A DNA stretch of 64,000 nucleotides from Pleomorphomonas sp. NRK KF1 (lineage in GTDB: Bacteria > Pseudomonadota > Alphaproteobacteria > Rhizobiales > Pleomorphomonadaceae), in the NCBI RefSeq assembly GCF_023721755.1, contig NZ_JAMDLH010000007.1, positions 62,001 to 126,000 of the forward strand, read 5' to 3'. Position numbers and translations under genes: made by a program. Under the pieces are notes generated by a model. The model made no database searches. It was not told where the DNA came from and worked only from the letters and a program-made list of their open reading frames with translations. This document shows positions 1-7,488 of the stretch, piece after piece (position 1 is the stretch's first letter; each line of letters begins with the position of its first letter).

Positions 1-192
1 GTCCATCGAGCGACGGGCGCGGTTGTAGGCGACGATCTTGTCGACGATGATCGCCCAGCACCATACCGACGCTGCCAGAAGACCGAGCATGACGGCCTTC
101 ACGACGAAACTCGCCTGCCAGAACAATGCCCAGATGGACACCTCGACGGCCGGTGCTGCGAGCGCGTTCTGGGTCAGTTCGACCGGATTCAT
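1..192 (-). CDS. tolQ: TolQ, Tol-Pal proton channel subunit (N-terminal part, runs off left edge)
   Basis: Only the first 64 codons are in the window, read leftward from the ATG at 192. The peptide begins MNPVELTQNALAAP and then has a hydrophobic segment around residues 20-52 (ALFWQASFVVKAVMLGLLAA followed by a Trp-rich stretch) that matches the first membrane helix of TolQ/ExbB/MotA-type proteins. In the family, TolQ with TolR forms a proton-driven motor in the inner membrane that energises TolA during outer-membrane constriction at division. The position directly downstream of ybgC on the same strand is the classical ybgC-tolQRAB-pal arrangement. The rest of the operon would lie left of the window. 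A CtrA-like box sits at 425-439, in the gap to ybgC. Confidence 0.85.
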   Translation of the reverse strand, partial: MNPVELTQNALAAPAVEVSIWALFWQASFVVKAVMLGLLAASVWCWAIIVDKIVAYNRARRSMD

Positions 193-453
193 GGGTATCT
201 TCCGTTGTCCTCAGGATGAAGCGGCAATCTCTAGGCGCCAAGTCGCGTCGGCCGGGGCTGGCTGTGGCGGCATGCGTTTATGCCTGAGCTTCCACATGCC
301 GCCGAAATTTGGCGAAAACGGGACTTGACGGTCAGGAAAACCGGGGTATTTCGCCCCTCTGCCGCCGGGACGGGTTCCGCCGCCGACGGCGCCGGAGTCC
401 CGTTTCTGTCATCCTATGGTATGGTTAAGGAAGGTTTACCGAAGCGCCCTATT

Positions 454-864
454 TCAGCGCGCGCCTTCGATCAGCGCCGCCATGGCCGGCGGCAGGCGAC
501 GCGGCCTGCCGTTGCCGCCGATGGCCACAACCTCGACCTCGGCCGAGGCGAGGAGAGCGCCTTCGCGCAGAAGCCGCTGGGCGACGGTGAAGCGGGGGCC
601 GGAAATGCTGGCGATTTCCGTCTCCACGGTCAGAAGGTCGTCGAGAAGACCAGGCTTCAGATACTCGATGGCGAACTTGCGGACGACGAACAGCAGCGCA
701 TCCGGGTCGGTCCGGTCGGCCGTGGCGCTCTGGCTGATGCCGAGATCGCGCAGGAACTCGGTGCGGCCGCGCTCGAAGAAGCGCATGTGGCTGCCGTGGT
801 AGAGAATGCCGCCGGCATCGGTATCCTCGAAATAGACACGAACGGCGAGGCGATGGACGGTCAA
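454..864 (-). CDS. ybgC: YbgC-type acyl-CoA thioesterase of the tol-pal cluster
   Basis: A hotdog-fold thioesterase of 136 residues. The N-terminal motif VYFEDTDAGGILYHGSHMRFFE contains the catalytic Asp of the 4-hydroxybenzoyl-CoA thioesterase class (D in EDTDAGG), followed by the conserved RTEFLRDLG segment. YbgC proteins hydrolyse acyl-CoA or acyl-ACP thioesters at the inner membrane and are encoded with tol-pal. No ATG precedes the fold, so the most likely start is the TTG at 864-862. That TTG overlaps the TGA stop of the upstream isochorismatase-like gene, which implies translational coupling. The next gene downstream is tolQ, about 260 bp away, so the two may be separately promoted. Confidence 0.85.
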   Translation of the reverse strand: MTVHRLAVRVYFEDTDAGGILYHGSHMRFFERGRTEFLRDLGISQSATADRTDPDALLFVVRKFAIEYLKPGLLDDLLTVETEIASISGPRFTVAQRLLREGALLASAEVEVVAIGGNGRPRRLPPAMAALIEGAR

Positions 865-1382
865 AAGGCTATGTCCTTGGCGGCTGCGACGGAGACGGGC
901 GCATCGAATCGCGACCAGACCCAAGTGTGGTGGCGGACCACATCGGCCGCCGGCAGATGAGGTCGGTCCGAAGTCGTATGCCCGTCGGCGATGACCGTGG
1001 TGGCAATGCCACGCGAGGCGGCGGCACGAACGGTGGTGTCGACGCAGAAATCGGAGGCATAGCCGCCGACCACGATGCCGTCGACGCCCAGCCGATCGAG
1101 CGTGGCGGCGAGTTCGGTGTCGCGGAAGCCGTCGCAGAAGGTTTTGGCGACGACGGTGTCTCCGGGCTTGGGAGCGAGGGAAGGGTGGAACGCCCAGCCG
1201 GGCGTGCCGCGCTCCCATTCGCAGCCCGCTTCCTCATGCTGGATGAAGATCACGGGCGCGCCGGCGGCGCGTGCCTCGGCCGCCTTGCCGTCGAGAAGAG
1301 CCGCCACCTCGTCGATCCGGTAGGCGCGCGGTTCGTCGAAAAGGTTGGCCTGCACGTTGATGATGACGAGGGCGCGCGTCAT
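861..1382 (-). CDS. Isochorismatase-family cysteine hydrolase
   Basis: A 173-residue single-domain hydrolase of the isochorismatase/nicotinamidase superfamily. The start MTRALVIINVQANLF carries a variant of the family's first catalytic motif: most members have Asp in the DxQ position, here it reads IINVQ, so the Asp is replaced by Asn. The Lys of VVAKTFCDGF and the catalytic Cys of GGYASDFCVDTTVRAA (Cys about residue 113) are present. Substrate cannot be told from sequence. The gene is packed between ruvB (1 bp gap) and ybgC (overlap), so it is cotranscribed with DNA-repair and envelope genes. The Asp-to-Asn change at the first motif makes a changed or reduced activity possible. Confidence 0.8.
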   Translation of the reverse strand: MTRALVIINVQANLFDEPRAYRIDEVAALLDGKAAEARAAGAPVIFIQHEEAGCEWERGTPGWAFHPSLAPKPGDTVVAKTFCDGFRDTELAATLDRLGVDGIVVGGYASDFCVDTTVRAAASRGIATTVIADGHTTSDRPHLPAADVVRHHTWVWSRFDAPVSVAAAKDIAF

Positions 1383-1383
1383 G

Positions 1384-2430
1384 TCACTCTTCCTCACCGC
1401 CGGAAAACAACGTGAACTGAGCCTCCTCGGCGGTCTTGGGCACGGCGAAGCCCATGTGGCGGAAGGCATGCGGCGTCAGCAGGCGCCCGCGCGGAGTGCG
1501 CTGCACGAAGCCCTTCTGGATGAGATAGGGCTCGACGATGTCCTCGATGGCGTCGCGCGGCTCGGCGATGGCCGCCGCGATGGTCTCGATGCCCACCGGG
1601 CCGCCGTTGAAGCTCAGGGCGATGGTGTTGAGATAGCGCAGGTCGAGCGCGTCGAGGCCGATGGGGTCGACGTCGAGCCGGGTCAGCGCCCGGTCGGCGA
1701 TCTCGGCGGTAATCGTCTCGGCGCCGGCGACGATGGCGAAATCGCGGACGCGGCGCAGCAGGCGGCCGGCGATGCGCGGGGTGCCGCGCGACCGCTTGGC
1801 GATCTCGGTCGCGCCATCGTCGGCGATGCCGATGCCGAAGATGCGGGCGCCGCGCCGGACGATCAGCTCCAGCTCCTCGGTGGTGTAGAACTCCAGACGG
1901 ATGGGAATGCCGAAGCGGTCGCGCAGCGGCGTGGTCAGGAGACCGAGGCGGGTGGTGGCACCGACCAGCGTGAACTTGGCAAGGTCGATGCGGACGGAAC
2001 GGGCGGCCGGCCCTTCGCCGATGATCAGGTCGAGCTGGTAGTCCTCCATGGCGGGATAGAGGATCTCCTCGACCGCCGGGCTCATCCGGTGGATCTCGTC
2101 GATGAACAGGACGTCGCGCTCCTCGAGATTGGTGAGGAGGGCGGCGAGGTCGCCGGCCTTGGCGATCACCGGACCGGAAGTGGCGCGGAAATTGACGCCG
2201 AGCTCGCGGGAGACGATCTGTGCCAGCGTGGTCTTGCCGAGGCCGGGCGGGCCGACGAACAGCACGTGATCGAGCGCTTCCTTGCGCGTCTTGGCGGCGT
2301 CGATGAAGACCTGGAGGTTGGCGCGCGCCGGCGCCTGACCGACGAACTCGGAGAGCGCGCTCGGCCGGATCGACTGCTCGAAATCCTCGGGGCGCTTGTC
2401 GCCCGAGACGAGACGGCTCTCTTCGCTCAT
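1384..2430 (-). CDS. ruvB: Holliday junction branch migration ATPase RuvB
   Basis: A 348-residue RuvB of normal length. Visible are the start [20 protein letters not shown] followed by [11 protein letters not shown], the Walker A motif [10 protein letters not shown], Walker B LFIDEIHR, sensor [18 protein letters not shown] and the C-terminal winged helix ([16 protein letters not shown]). RuvB is the hexameric AAA+ motor that drives branch migration with RuvA during recombinational repair. The ATG at 2430-2428 was chosen because it gives the canonical RuvB N-terminus. An in-frame extension to 2664 has no similarity to RuvB. Unusually, ruvC and ruvA are not immediately upstream; the next gene is divergent. 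Confidence 0.97.
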   Translation of the reverse strand: MSEESRLVSGDKRPEDFEQSIRPSALSEFVGQAPARANLQVFIDAAKTRKEALDHVLFVGPPGLGKTTLAQIVSRELGVNFRATSGPVIAKAGDLAALLTNLEERDVLFIDEIHRMSPAVEEILYPAMEDYQLDLIIGEGPAARSVRIDLAKFTLVGATTRLGLLTTPLRDRFGIPIRLEFYTTEELELIVRRGARIFGIGIADDGATEIAKRSRGTPRIAGRLLRRVRDFAIVAGAETITAEIADRALTRLDVDPIGLDALDLRYLNTIALSFNGGPVGIETIAAAIAEPRDAIEDIVEPYLIQKGFVQRTPRGRLLTPHAFRHMGFAVPKTAEEAQFTLFSGGEEE

Positions 2431-2762
2431 GGTGGTCCGATCGTCTCCGGCGGTCCTGGTTGCTCGGCGTCGACAGCGCTGGTCCGACGCAGGGCTCATG
2501 GCGAATGCCGCGTCGTTTTCTCCAGCCGAATCGACGCGCGGCGTCGGCTGTTCGCCTTTCGTTTTGCACGAAAGGCAGGCCCTTGCCAAGCCGCGACGGC
2601 TGGCGTCGACCGGAAGTGCCGCATCGGTTGTCAATGCGCCTATTTGTTGACTGCCATTGATCACAATTCCATCACGTCAGCGTGATAGACCGCATTGACC
2701 CTCGGTAAAGACAGGTTAATCTTTCCCTGGGTTCGAGGGGTTCCATCACCGGCGAGGTGGTC
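2431..2762. other. Intergenic region between divergent ruvB and the DUF2927 gene
   Basis: This 332 bp stretch holds no convincing gene. An inverted repeat ATCACG-TCAG-CGTGAT lies at 2671-2686. On the minus strand a CtrA-like sequence TTAA-N7-TTAC(CG) spans 2719-2705. A weak sigma-70 candidate for the plus-strand gene has TTGACC at 2695-2700. The ruvB-proximal part reads open on the minus strand but without codon-level similarity to anything recognised. Confidence 0.5.
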
Positions 2763-3503
2763 ATGGCAGCTTTCAGGACGATTTTCGGGTGCTTGCTGTT
2801 TGTGGTCGCGCTGGCGACGGTCGGCGGCCTTCTTTCCACCCCGGTGCGCGCTGAAAGCATCGTCGGCTTTTCCGACGACGAGCTGATGGACGGCTTCCAG
2901 AAAACGGTGTTCGGCGTCGAGTATGGCGGCGCGTCGGCGGGCAGCGCCGTCAAGAAGTTCAACGGCGCCGTGCGCGTCCGTGTCATCAATCTGGCCGACA
3001 AGGACCGCCAGCGCGAGGTCGCCGGCTTCGTGTCGCGTCTGCCCCGTCTCGTGCGCGGCCTCGACATTCGCATGGCGAGACCCGGCGAGAACCCCAACTT
3101 CACCGTCTACGTCGTCGATCGCGCCGATTACGTCGATACCGTGCGGACCGACGTGCTCGGCTCGACGCACGGTTCCGTGCCGGGGCAGTGCCTGGTTCGG
3201 GTCTACCCGGGCTCGCTCGGCATCGTTCGCTCCACGGCAGTGATCGTGTCCGACGAAGGCAACAGCCTGTTCCGCCGCTGCATGGTGGAAGAGATCCTGC
3301 AGGGTCTCGGCCCGATGAACGACAATGCGGCGCTCTATGCGTCCGTGTTCAACGACCGCTCGCGTCACGACCGCTTCATGCCCTTCGATCGGGCGGTGGT
3401 GTCGATGCTCTATGACCGGCGCATCCGCCCCGGAATGACCCGCTCCGAGGTCGGTGTGGTGTTGCCACGCGTGCTCGCGGACGTCAGGCGCTCGGTTCGA
3501 TAA
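2763..3503 (+). CDS. Secreted DUF2927-type protein of unknown function
   Basis: A 246-residue protein with a clear signal peptide: after MAAFRTIF comes a hydrophobic run (LLFVVALATVGGLL) and a cleavage-like site after VRAES. The mature part contains a central GLDIRMARPGENPNFTVYVVD segment, a cysteine pair (GQCLVRVY and FRRCMVEE) and an acidic VEEILQGLG stretch, as in DUF2927 proteins, which are secreted and proposed to resemble metalloproteases. I do not assign an activity. The ATG at 2763 is preferred over the GTG at 2757 because the Shine-Dalgarno GGCGAGG lies at 2751-2757. The gene stands alone, divergent from ruvB. Confidence 0.65.
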   Translation: MAAFRTIFGCLLFVVALATVGGLLSTPVRAESIVGFSDDELMDGFQKTVFGVEYGGASAGSAVKKFNGAVRVRVINLADKDRQREVAGFVSRLPRLVRGLDIRMARPGENPNFTVYVVDRADYVDTVRTDVLGSTHGSVPGQCLVRVYPGSLGIVRSTAVIVSDEGNSLFRRCMVEEILQGLGPMNDNAALYASVFNDRSRHDRFMPFDRAVVSMLYDRRIRPGMTRSEVGVVLPRVLADVRRSVR

Positions 3504-3536
3504 CGCTTGTTCCCTTTGAAGGCCCGCTCCAGCTCG

Positions 3537-4205
3537 TCACCGCATGGTGCGCTGGATGCGGCTCACGAAGTGACGCTGCTCGTTGGGCGGGCGCTTCTCG
3601 ATGGCCGCCGTGATCACATCGCGGCGGTCCGGCTCCGTGACGTAGATCTGGGCGAGGGCCTCGCGCCCCCGATAGCTGGCGGCCAGTGTCTGGGCGTCGT
3701 CGTCGGCGATGGCCCTGATTGCCGGCGGCGCGTCCGGCATGGTGGCGATGAGCCGCGTCCGCTCGATGGCCAGAGAGTACTGCCAGGGGCCGTAGGCACG
3801 GCTGCGTTCAAGGGCCTGAAAGGCGATGTCGCGCTTGTCCGGCAGGGTGACCGCGAACTGGGCGAGGGTCAGCCACAGGCGGGCGTTGCCGGGCGCCGTC
3901 GTCACCAGTGAGCGGGCGCGTTCGTAGCAGGCCTCGTTGAGGCGCGGGCGATCCTCGGCAACGATCGGGGGAGTGGTCAGGCCGAAAGCCAGGGCGCGGC
4001 AATCATACTCGAAGACGCTGAGGGCGCGCTTGCTCGACAGGAACGGTACGTCCGGATCGGCTGCCACCGACTGCAGCCGGTCGGCGGAGTTGCCTGACGT
4101 GGTGAGGAACGGCGAGGCCTCGATGCTCATTCCATAGAGGCCGAGGCAAAGCAATCCGCCCGAGAACAGGCCGATCAAGGGTGCCGACAGCTTCAGCGAT
4201 ATCAT
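3537..4205 (-). CDS. Exported or membrane-anchored protein with TPR-like helices, function unknown
   Basis: A 222-residue protein that I do not recognise at family level. The N-terminus (MISLKLSAPLIGLFSGGLLCLGLYGM) is one membrane helix or an uncleaved signal, followed by alternating helices (LNEACYERARSLVTTAPGNARLWLTLAQF, and KRDIAFQALERSRAYGPWQYSLAIERTRLI). These resemble tetratricopeptide pairs, as in small periplasmic scaffold proteins. The start at 4205 is inferred from the helix; an ATG at 4247 is also in frame. Its 3' end faces that of the DUF2927 gene with a gap of 33 bp. No operon partner is visible on this strand. Confidence 0.5.
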   Translation of the reverse strand: MISLKLSAPLIGLFSGGLLCLGLYGMSIEASPFLTTSGNSADRLQSVAADPDVPFLSSKRALSVFEYDCRALAFGLTTPPIVAEDRPRLNEACYERARSLVTTAPGNARLWLTLAQFAVTLPDKRDIAFQALERSRAYGPWQYSLAIERTRLIATMPDAPPAIRAIADDDAQTLAASYRGREALAQIYVTEPDRRDVITAAIEKRPPNEQRHFVSRIQRTMR

Positions 4206-4475
4206 CACCAACTTCCCCAATGACGCATGCCGGCCATGGCGGAACATCAGGTCTCTCGACCGGCCGCGGCGCGGACTTGGAGCGACATGGTCGCTCTTCC
4301 GTCTCTCTACCCCGGACAGCCTTAACCGTCTCGGGAAAATTCGCCGGCAGCTGGCAAAAAACCGCTGGACCTTTTATAGGGTAGACCGGATAAATACTTA
4401 AAGACAAGAGGTGTTGGCGGTCTTTGCCGTCGGCCGATGCGTCCGTTTCGGCGAAGCGGACAGTTGTTTGTCGGA

Positions 4476-5282
4476 ATGGAGCTCGCTCTATTGCTCACAA
4501 GGGTTCGATCGTTTTTCGGTTTTGGCGGCAAAACTGTGCCGGCTCCGAATGAAGGTGGTCGCGATCGCATCGAGATCGATGCGAAGGACGCCGTCGTCTA
4601 CGCGATCGGTGACGTACACGGTTGCTTTGACGAGCTGAGGGCGGCCGAACAGCGGATCGCGGAGGATGCAGCTCACATCTCCGCCAAGCGCCGTATCATT
4701 CTCTGCCTCGGCGATCTGGTCGATCGCGGACCTCGTTCGGCCGACGTGCTCGATCATCTGACCGGCGCGCAGCCGAACGGTTTCGAACGCCTGTCGCTCT
4801 GCGGCAACCACGACGAAACCTTCCTCTCCTTTATCGAAGATCCTCAGGGGAACATGGGGTGGCTGGACTTCGGTGGCGAGGAGACGCTTGAGTCCTATGG
4901 CATCGACTTCACCCGGCTGGCTCGTCATCGCGGCGGCGGAACCGGTCTTCGCGACATCCTGCAGTCGAGGGTGCCGGAAGCCCATGTCGCCTTCTTGAAG
5001 CAGATGCCCGTATCGGTGCGTTTCGGAAATGTCCTGTTCGTCCATGCTGGCGTTCGTCCCGGCGTAGCGCTCGACGAGCAGGACGACGACGACTTCATGT
5101 GGATTCGCGAGCCGTTCGTCAGCCAGCCGCACGGGCTGGGGCTCACGGTGGTGCATGGGCATACGCCGGCCAACGAACCGGTGTTCGCGCCGGGGCGCAT
5201 CGGCATCGACACGGGGGCATTCGCCACCGGTCACCTGACGGTGCTCAGGGTGTTCGACGGCGAGGCAACGGTCATTCAGTGA
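4476..5282 (+). CDS. Calcineurin-like metallophosphoesterase (PPP/ApaH-like)
   Basis: A 268-residue phosphoesterase with the three metal-binding motifs in order: GDVHG (residues about 46-50), GDLVDRG (about 79-85) and GNHDE (about 109-113), then HAG near residue 190 and GHTP near residue 229. The spacing matches bacterial serine/threonine phosphatases and symmetrical Ap4A hydrolase-like enzymes. The physiological substrate cannot be read from the sequence. The start at ATG 4476 is preferred because the 13 residues encoded from 4437 are not conserved-looking. The gene is monocistronic and convergent with the DUF882 gene, with a terminator hairpin between them. Confidence 0.8.
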   Translation: MELALLLTRVRSFFGFGGKTVPAPNEGGRDRIEIDAKDAVVYAIGDVHGCFDELRAAEQRIAEDAAHISAKRRIILCLGDLVDRGPRSADVLDHLTGAQPNGFERLSLCGNHDETFLSFIEDPQGNMGWLDFGGEETLESYGIDFTRLARHRGGGTGLRDILQSRVPEAHVAFLKQMPVSVRFGNVLFVHAGVRPGVALDEQDDDDFMWIREPFVSQPHGLGLTVVHGHTPANEPVFAPGRIGIDTGAFATGHLTVLRVFDGEATVIQ

Positions 5283-5453
5283 TACCGTTTCCGTCGGGTT
5301 TCGACCTTTCGGGCGGAACCTGGCGGAAGCGGAAGCGCCCGACCGGGCGCCGGCCGGTCAGGCCGAAACCCGCTTGAGTCGGATGAGTCCGGATCAAGCG
5401 GAACGCGTATGAAGCCTGCTTCGGGCGACCGTATCGCCGAGGCTTCAAACGAA

Positions 5454-5483
5454 AACGCCGGCCGCGAGGGCCGGCGTTGTGCG
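5454..5483 (-). terminator. Rho-independent terminator of the DUF882 gene
   Basis: The stem AACGCCGGCC (5454-5463) pairs perfectly with GGCCGGCGTT (5469-5478) around loop GCGAG. Read leftward the stem ends in TTTTC, so it fits the end of the minus-strand DUF882 transcript. Confidence 0.8.
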
Positions 5484-5499
5484 TTTCGTGGTGTTGATG

Positions 5500-7182
5500 T
5501 CAGCGCATGGCCAGCTGGCGTGACCTGAAGTCGATCACCTCGGTCGGCGCGGCCACCGGGCCGGCGAAGCGGGTCGACACCAGCATGCCGTAGGGCTGGG
5601 CCGAGAAAGTGGCATTCACCGCCTGAACCGGCGCCTCGAACAGCGTGGCGATGTGCAACTGATCGGGATGGGTCAGCGTGCGGAAGCGGCCCCAATAGAC
5701 AGATTGGCCGCCGTCGAGAAGCGAGGGGCCATCCTCGGAGGTGATTTCCGGCAGTTCGATGTTGGCGAACATGTCGCTCTTGCCGCCATCGATCACGGGT
5801 CGGGCGAGCTCGGGCGCCGGCGCCGGCGCGGCGGGCTTGCGCGGCGTCGGCACAAGGGCTGCCGTCTGCAGCGGCTGGTGGGCAGGAGCGGCCGGCGGCG
5901 CAAAGGAGAGGGCGGAGGCGGACGGCTCCCGGTCCTGGGCGACCTCGGCCAGCGCCAACTGGGCGGCGATGGCGTCGTCGCGACTGGCGGCCACGGGCGG
6001 CAGGGGCGCTTCCACGGGGACCGGGGGCTTCTGCGGCGGCAGCATCATCGGCGCGTCGAGCATTGCCAGTTCGGTGACGGCGGCGATCTCCGAAGGCTTG
6101 GCCTGCGGCAACGGCACGTTGTCCATGGCCAATCGGTCGGCTTCGCTGAGCTTCGGCGCGGCGCCGGGTTCGAGACCGGCCGGCAGCGTCGCATCGGCGA
6201 GACTGGTGATCCGGCGTTCGGGAGCGGGCGGAGGCGTGAAGGCGGCGGTCAGCACGGGCGCCGTCGGCGCGGCAGCCGGCGGGGTGGCCTTCGGGGCGAC
6301 GGGAGCCGGCTTGGCGGCAACGGCCGGCGCCTCGTCATTGTCGGCGGCGCCGATCTCCTCTGCGGTATCTTCCTCGTCGTTGGAGAACAGCATGGCGAGC
6401 AGGCCGCCGCCCTTGCTGGACTTGGAGGACGAGGATTCGGCCGAGGCCATGGCGACGTTGGACGTGGCGCCCTTCTCGCGCTGCAGCTCGGCGAGCGCCT
6501 GCTGGTAGCCGGGCAGGGGCTTGCCGTCGGAGGGGATGTGGGCGGTCTTGCCGTCGGGGAACAGACCAACGAGCTGCGTGCGGCTGAGACGCGGCCAAGC
6601 GCGCACCGAGCCGACGTCGATATGTACGAAGGGGCTGTTGGCCGACGGATACCAGCCCACACCGCCGTTCTGCATCTGCACGGCGATCATGCGCAGCTTG
6701 TCGACGGACACGTCGGGAATGTTCATGTCCATCGCCTTGCCCAGCGAATGCTGGCTGTGCTTGGCCACGGCCGAGGAACGGGATCGCAGCATGTTGTTGG
6801 TGGCGAGCGAGCGATAACCCGAGACCACCTGAATCGGCTGGCGCGATCCGGACTTCTGGTAGACCTCCCACACCGTGTCAAACAGGCGTGGGTCCATCCG
6901 CGTCGCCTCGTTGCGTCGCCAGTCGCGCAGGAAGCGATTGAGTTCGTTGAGCGCCGAGGGGATGTAGCGACCATCCTTCTTGAAGACGATGGTCAGCCGC
7001 TCCTTGGTGTGCATGTTGTAGAGATCGAGGGTGCGACTATCGGCCGCCTTGGCCACGGAGGTGAGGATCGACAGCGCCGCGGCGGAGCCCACGAAGGCGC
7101 AGAGCGTCGCACGGCCGGCGGCAATGGCGAGACGGGAGGAGGATAAGCCCGCGAATGCGCCGAAAGCCTTGGCTGCTTTCAT
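5500..7182 (-). CDS. DUF882/YcbK-like M15 peptidase-fold protein with a long Pro/Ala-rich tail
   Basis: A 560-residue exported protein. After a basic start (MKAAKAFGAFAGLSSSR) comes a hydrophobic signal segment ending near AKAAD. The DUF882 domain (about residues 50-210) shows VVSGYRSLATN, the zinc ligands in SQHSLGKAMDMN and HIDVGSVRAWPR, and the LYNMHTKERL segment typical of YcbK-type proteins, which resemble D,D-/L,D-carboxypeptidases acting on peptidoglycan. The remaining 330 residues are low-complexity (Pro, Ala, Lys) with a conserved-looking end (YWGRFRTLTHPDQLHIATLF). The start at 7182 follows GGAGAGG. The neighbour upstream is an L,D-transpeptidase, so a cell-wall remodelling role is likely. 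Confidence 0.8.
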   Translation of the reverse strand: MKAAKAFGAFAGLSSSRLAIAAGRATLCAFVGSAAALSILTSVAKAADSRTLDLYNMHTKERLTIVFKKDGRYIPSALNELNRFLRDWRRNEATRMDPRLFDTVWEVYQKSGSRQPIQVVSGYRSLATNNMLRSRSSAVAKHSQHSLGKAMDMNIPDVSVDKLRMIAVQMQNGGVGWYPSANSPFVHIDVGSVRAWPRLSRTQLVGLFPDGKTAHIPSDGKPLPGYQQALAELQREKGATSNVAMASAESSSSKSSKGGGLLAMLFSNDEEDTAEEIGAADNDEAPAVAAKPAPVAPKATPPAAAPTAPVLTAAFTPPPAPERRITSLADATLPAGLEPGAAPKLSEADRLAMDNVPLPQAKPSEIAAVTELAMLDAPMMLPPQKPPVPVEAPLPPVAASRDDAIAAQLALAEVAQDREPSASALSFAPPAAPAHQPLQTAALVPTPRKPAAPAPAPELARPVIDGGKSDMFANIELPEITSEDGPSLLDGGQSVYWGRFRTLTHPDQLHIATLFEAPVQAVNATFSAQPYGMLVSTRFAGPVAAPTEVIDFRSRQLAMR

Positions 7183-7488
7183 CGAAGCTGTTCCTCTCCC
7201 TGATGATGTGTTCACTGTCCGGGTTTTCACGCGTCTCTATCCGCTTGCTCTCGTCTCCAGCCGGCAGGGATTATTGGGCTGAGAAATTAAGCAACGGTTT
7301 ACCGTAAGCCGATCACGGCCGGCTTGGGTCCCGATGGTCGGAAATATCCCCTGGATTTCACGGGCCGTACAATACCCGGCGCCGGTCAAAAGGCCAAGTG
7401 GGTAGTTCATGGCATGGTGGAAATGCCAAAAGACCTGCCTTGCCAAGGACAAAGCAGGTTTTCAGCCTGGTTGACCGGGGCGAGCCAG
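7183..7488. other. Intergenic region upstream of the DUF882 gene
   Basis: 306 bp without a gene. It contains the terminator of the L,D-transpeptidase gene at 7428-7462, an imperfect inverted repeat CGGTTTAC-C-GTAAGCCG at 7295-7311, and overlapping it a CtrA-like box TTAA-N7-TTTAC at 7287-7302. The latter two lie about 105-130 bp before the DUF882 start codon. Confidence 0.5.
7428..7462 (-). terminator. Terminator of the L,D-transpeptidase gene
   Basis: The arms ACCTGC (7433-7438) and GCAGGT (7454-7459) enclose a 15 nt loop. Read leftward the structure is followed by CTTTT. Its position 27 bp past the stop codon fits termination, though the stem is short. Confidence 0.55.

Noticed and set aside
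2431..2664. 78-codon in-frame extension of ruvB
   Set aside because: RuvB proteins start near the ATG at 2430; the extension has no similarity and no ribosome site.
5400..5480. Possible second terminator on the plus strand for the phosphoesterase gene
   Set aside because: The hairpin at 5454-5478 lacks a T run on the plus strand, so only minus-strand use was annotated.
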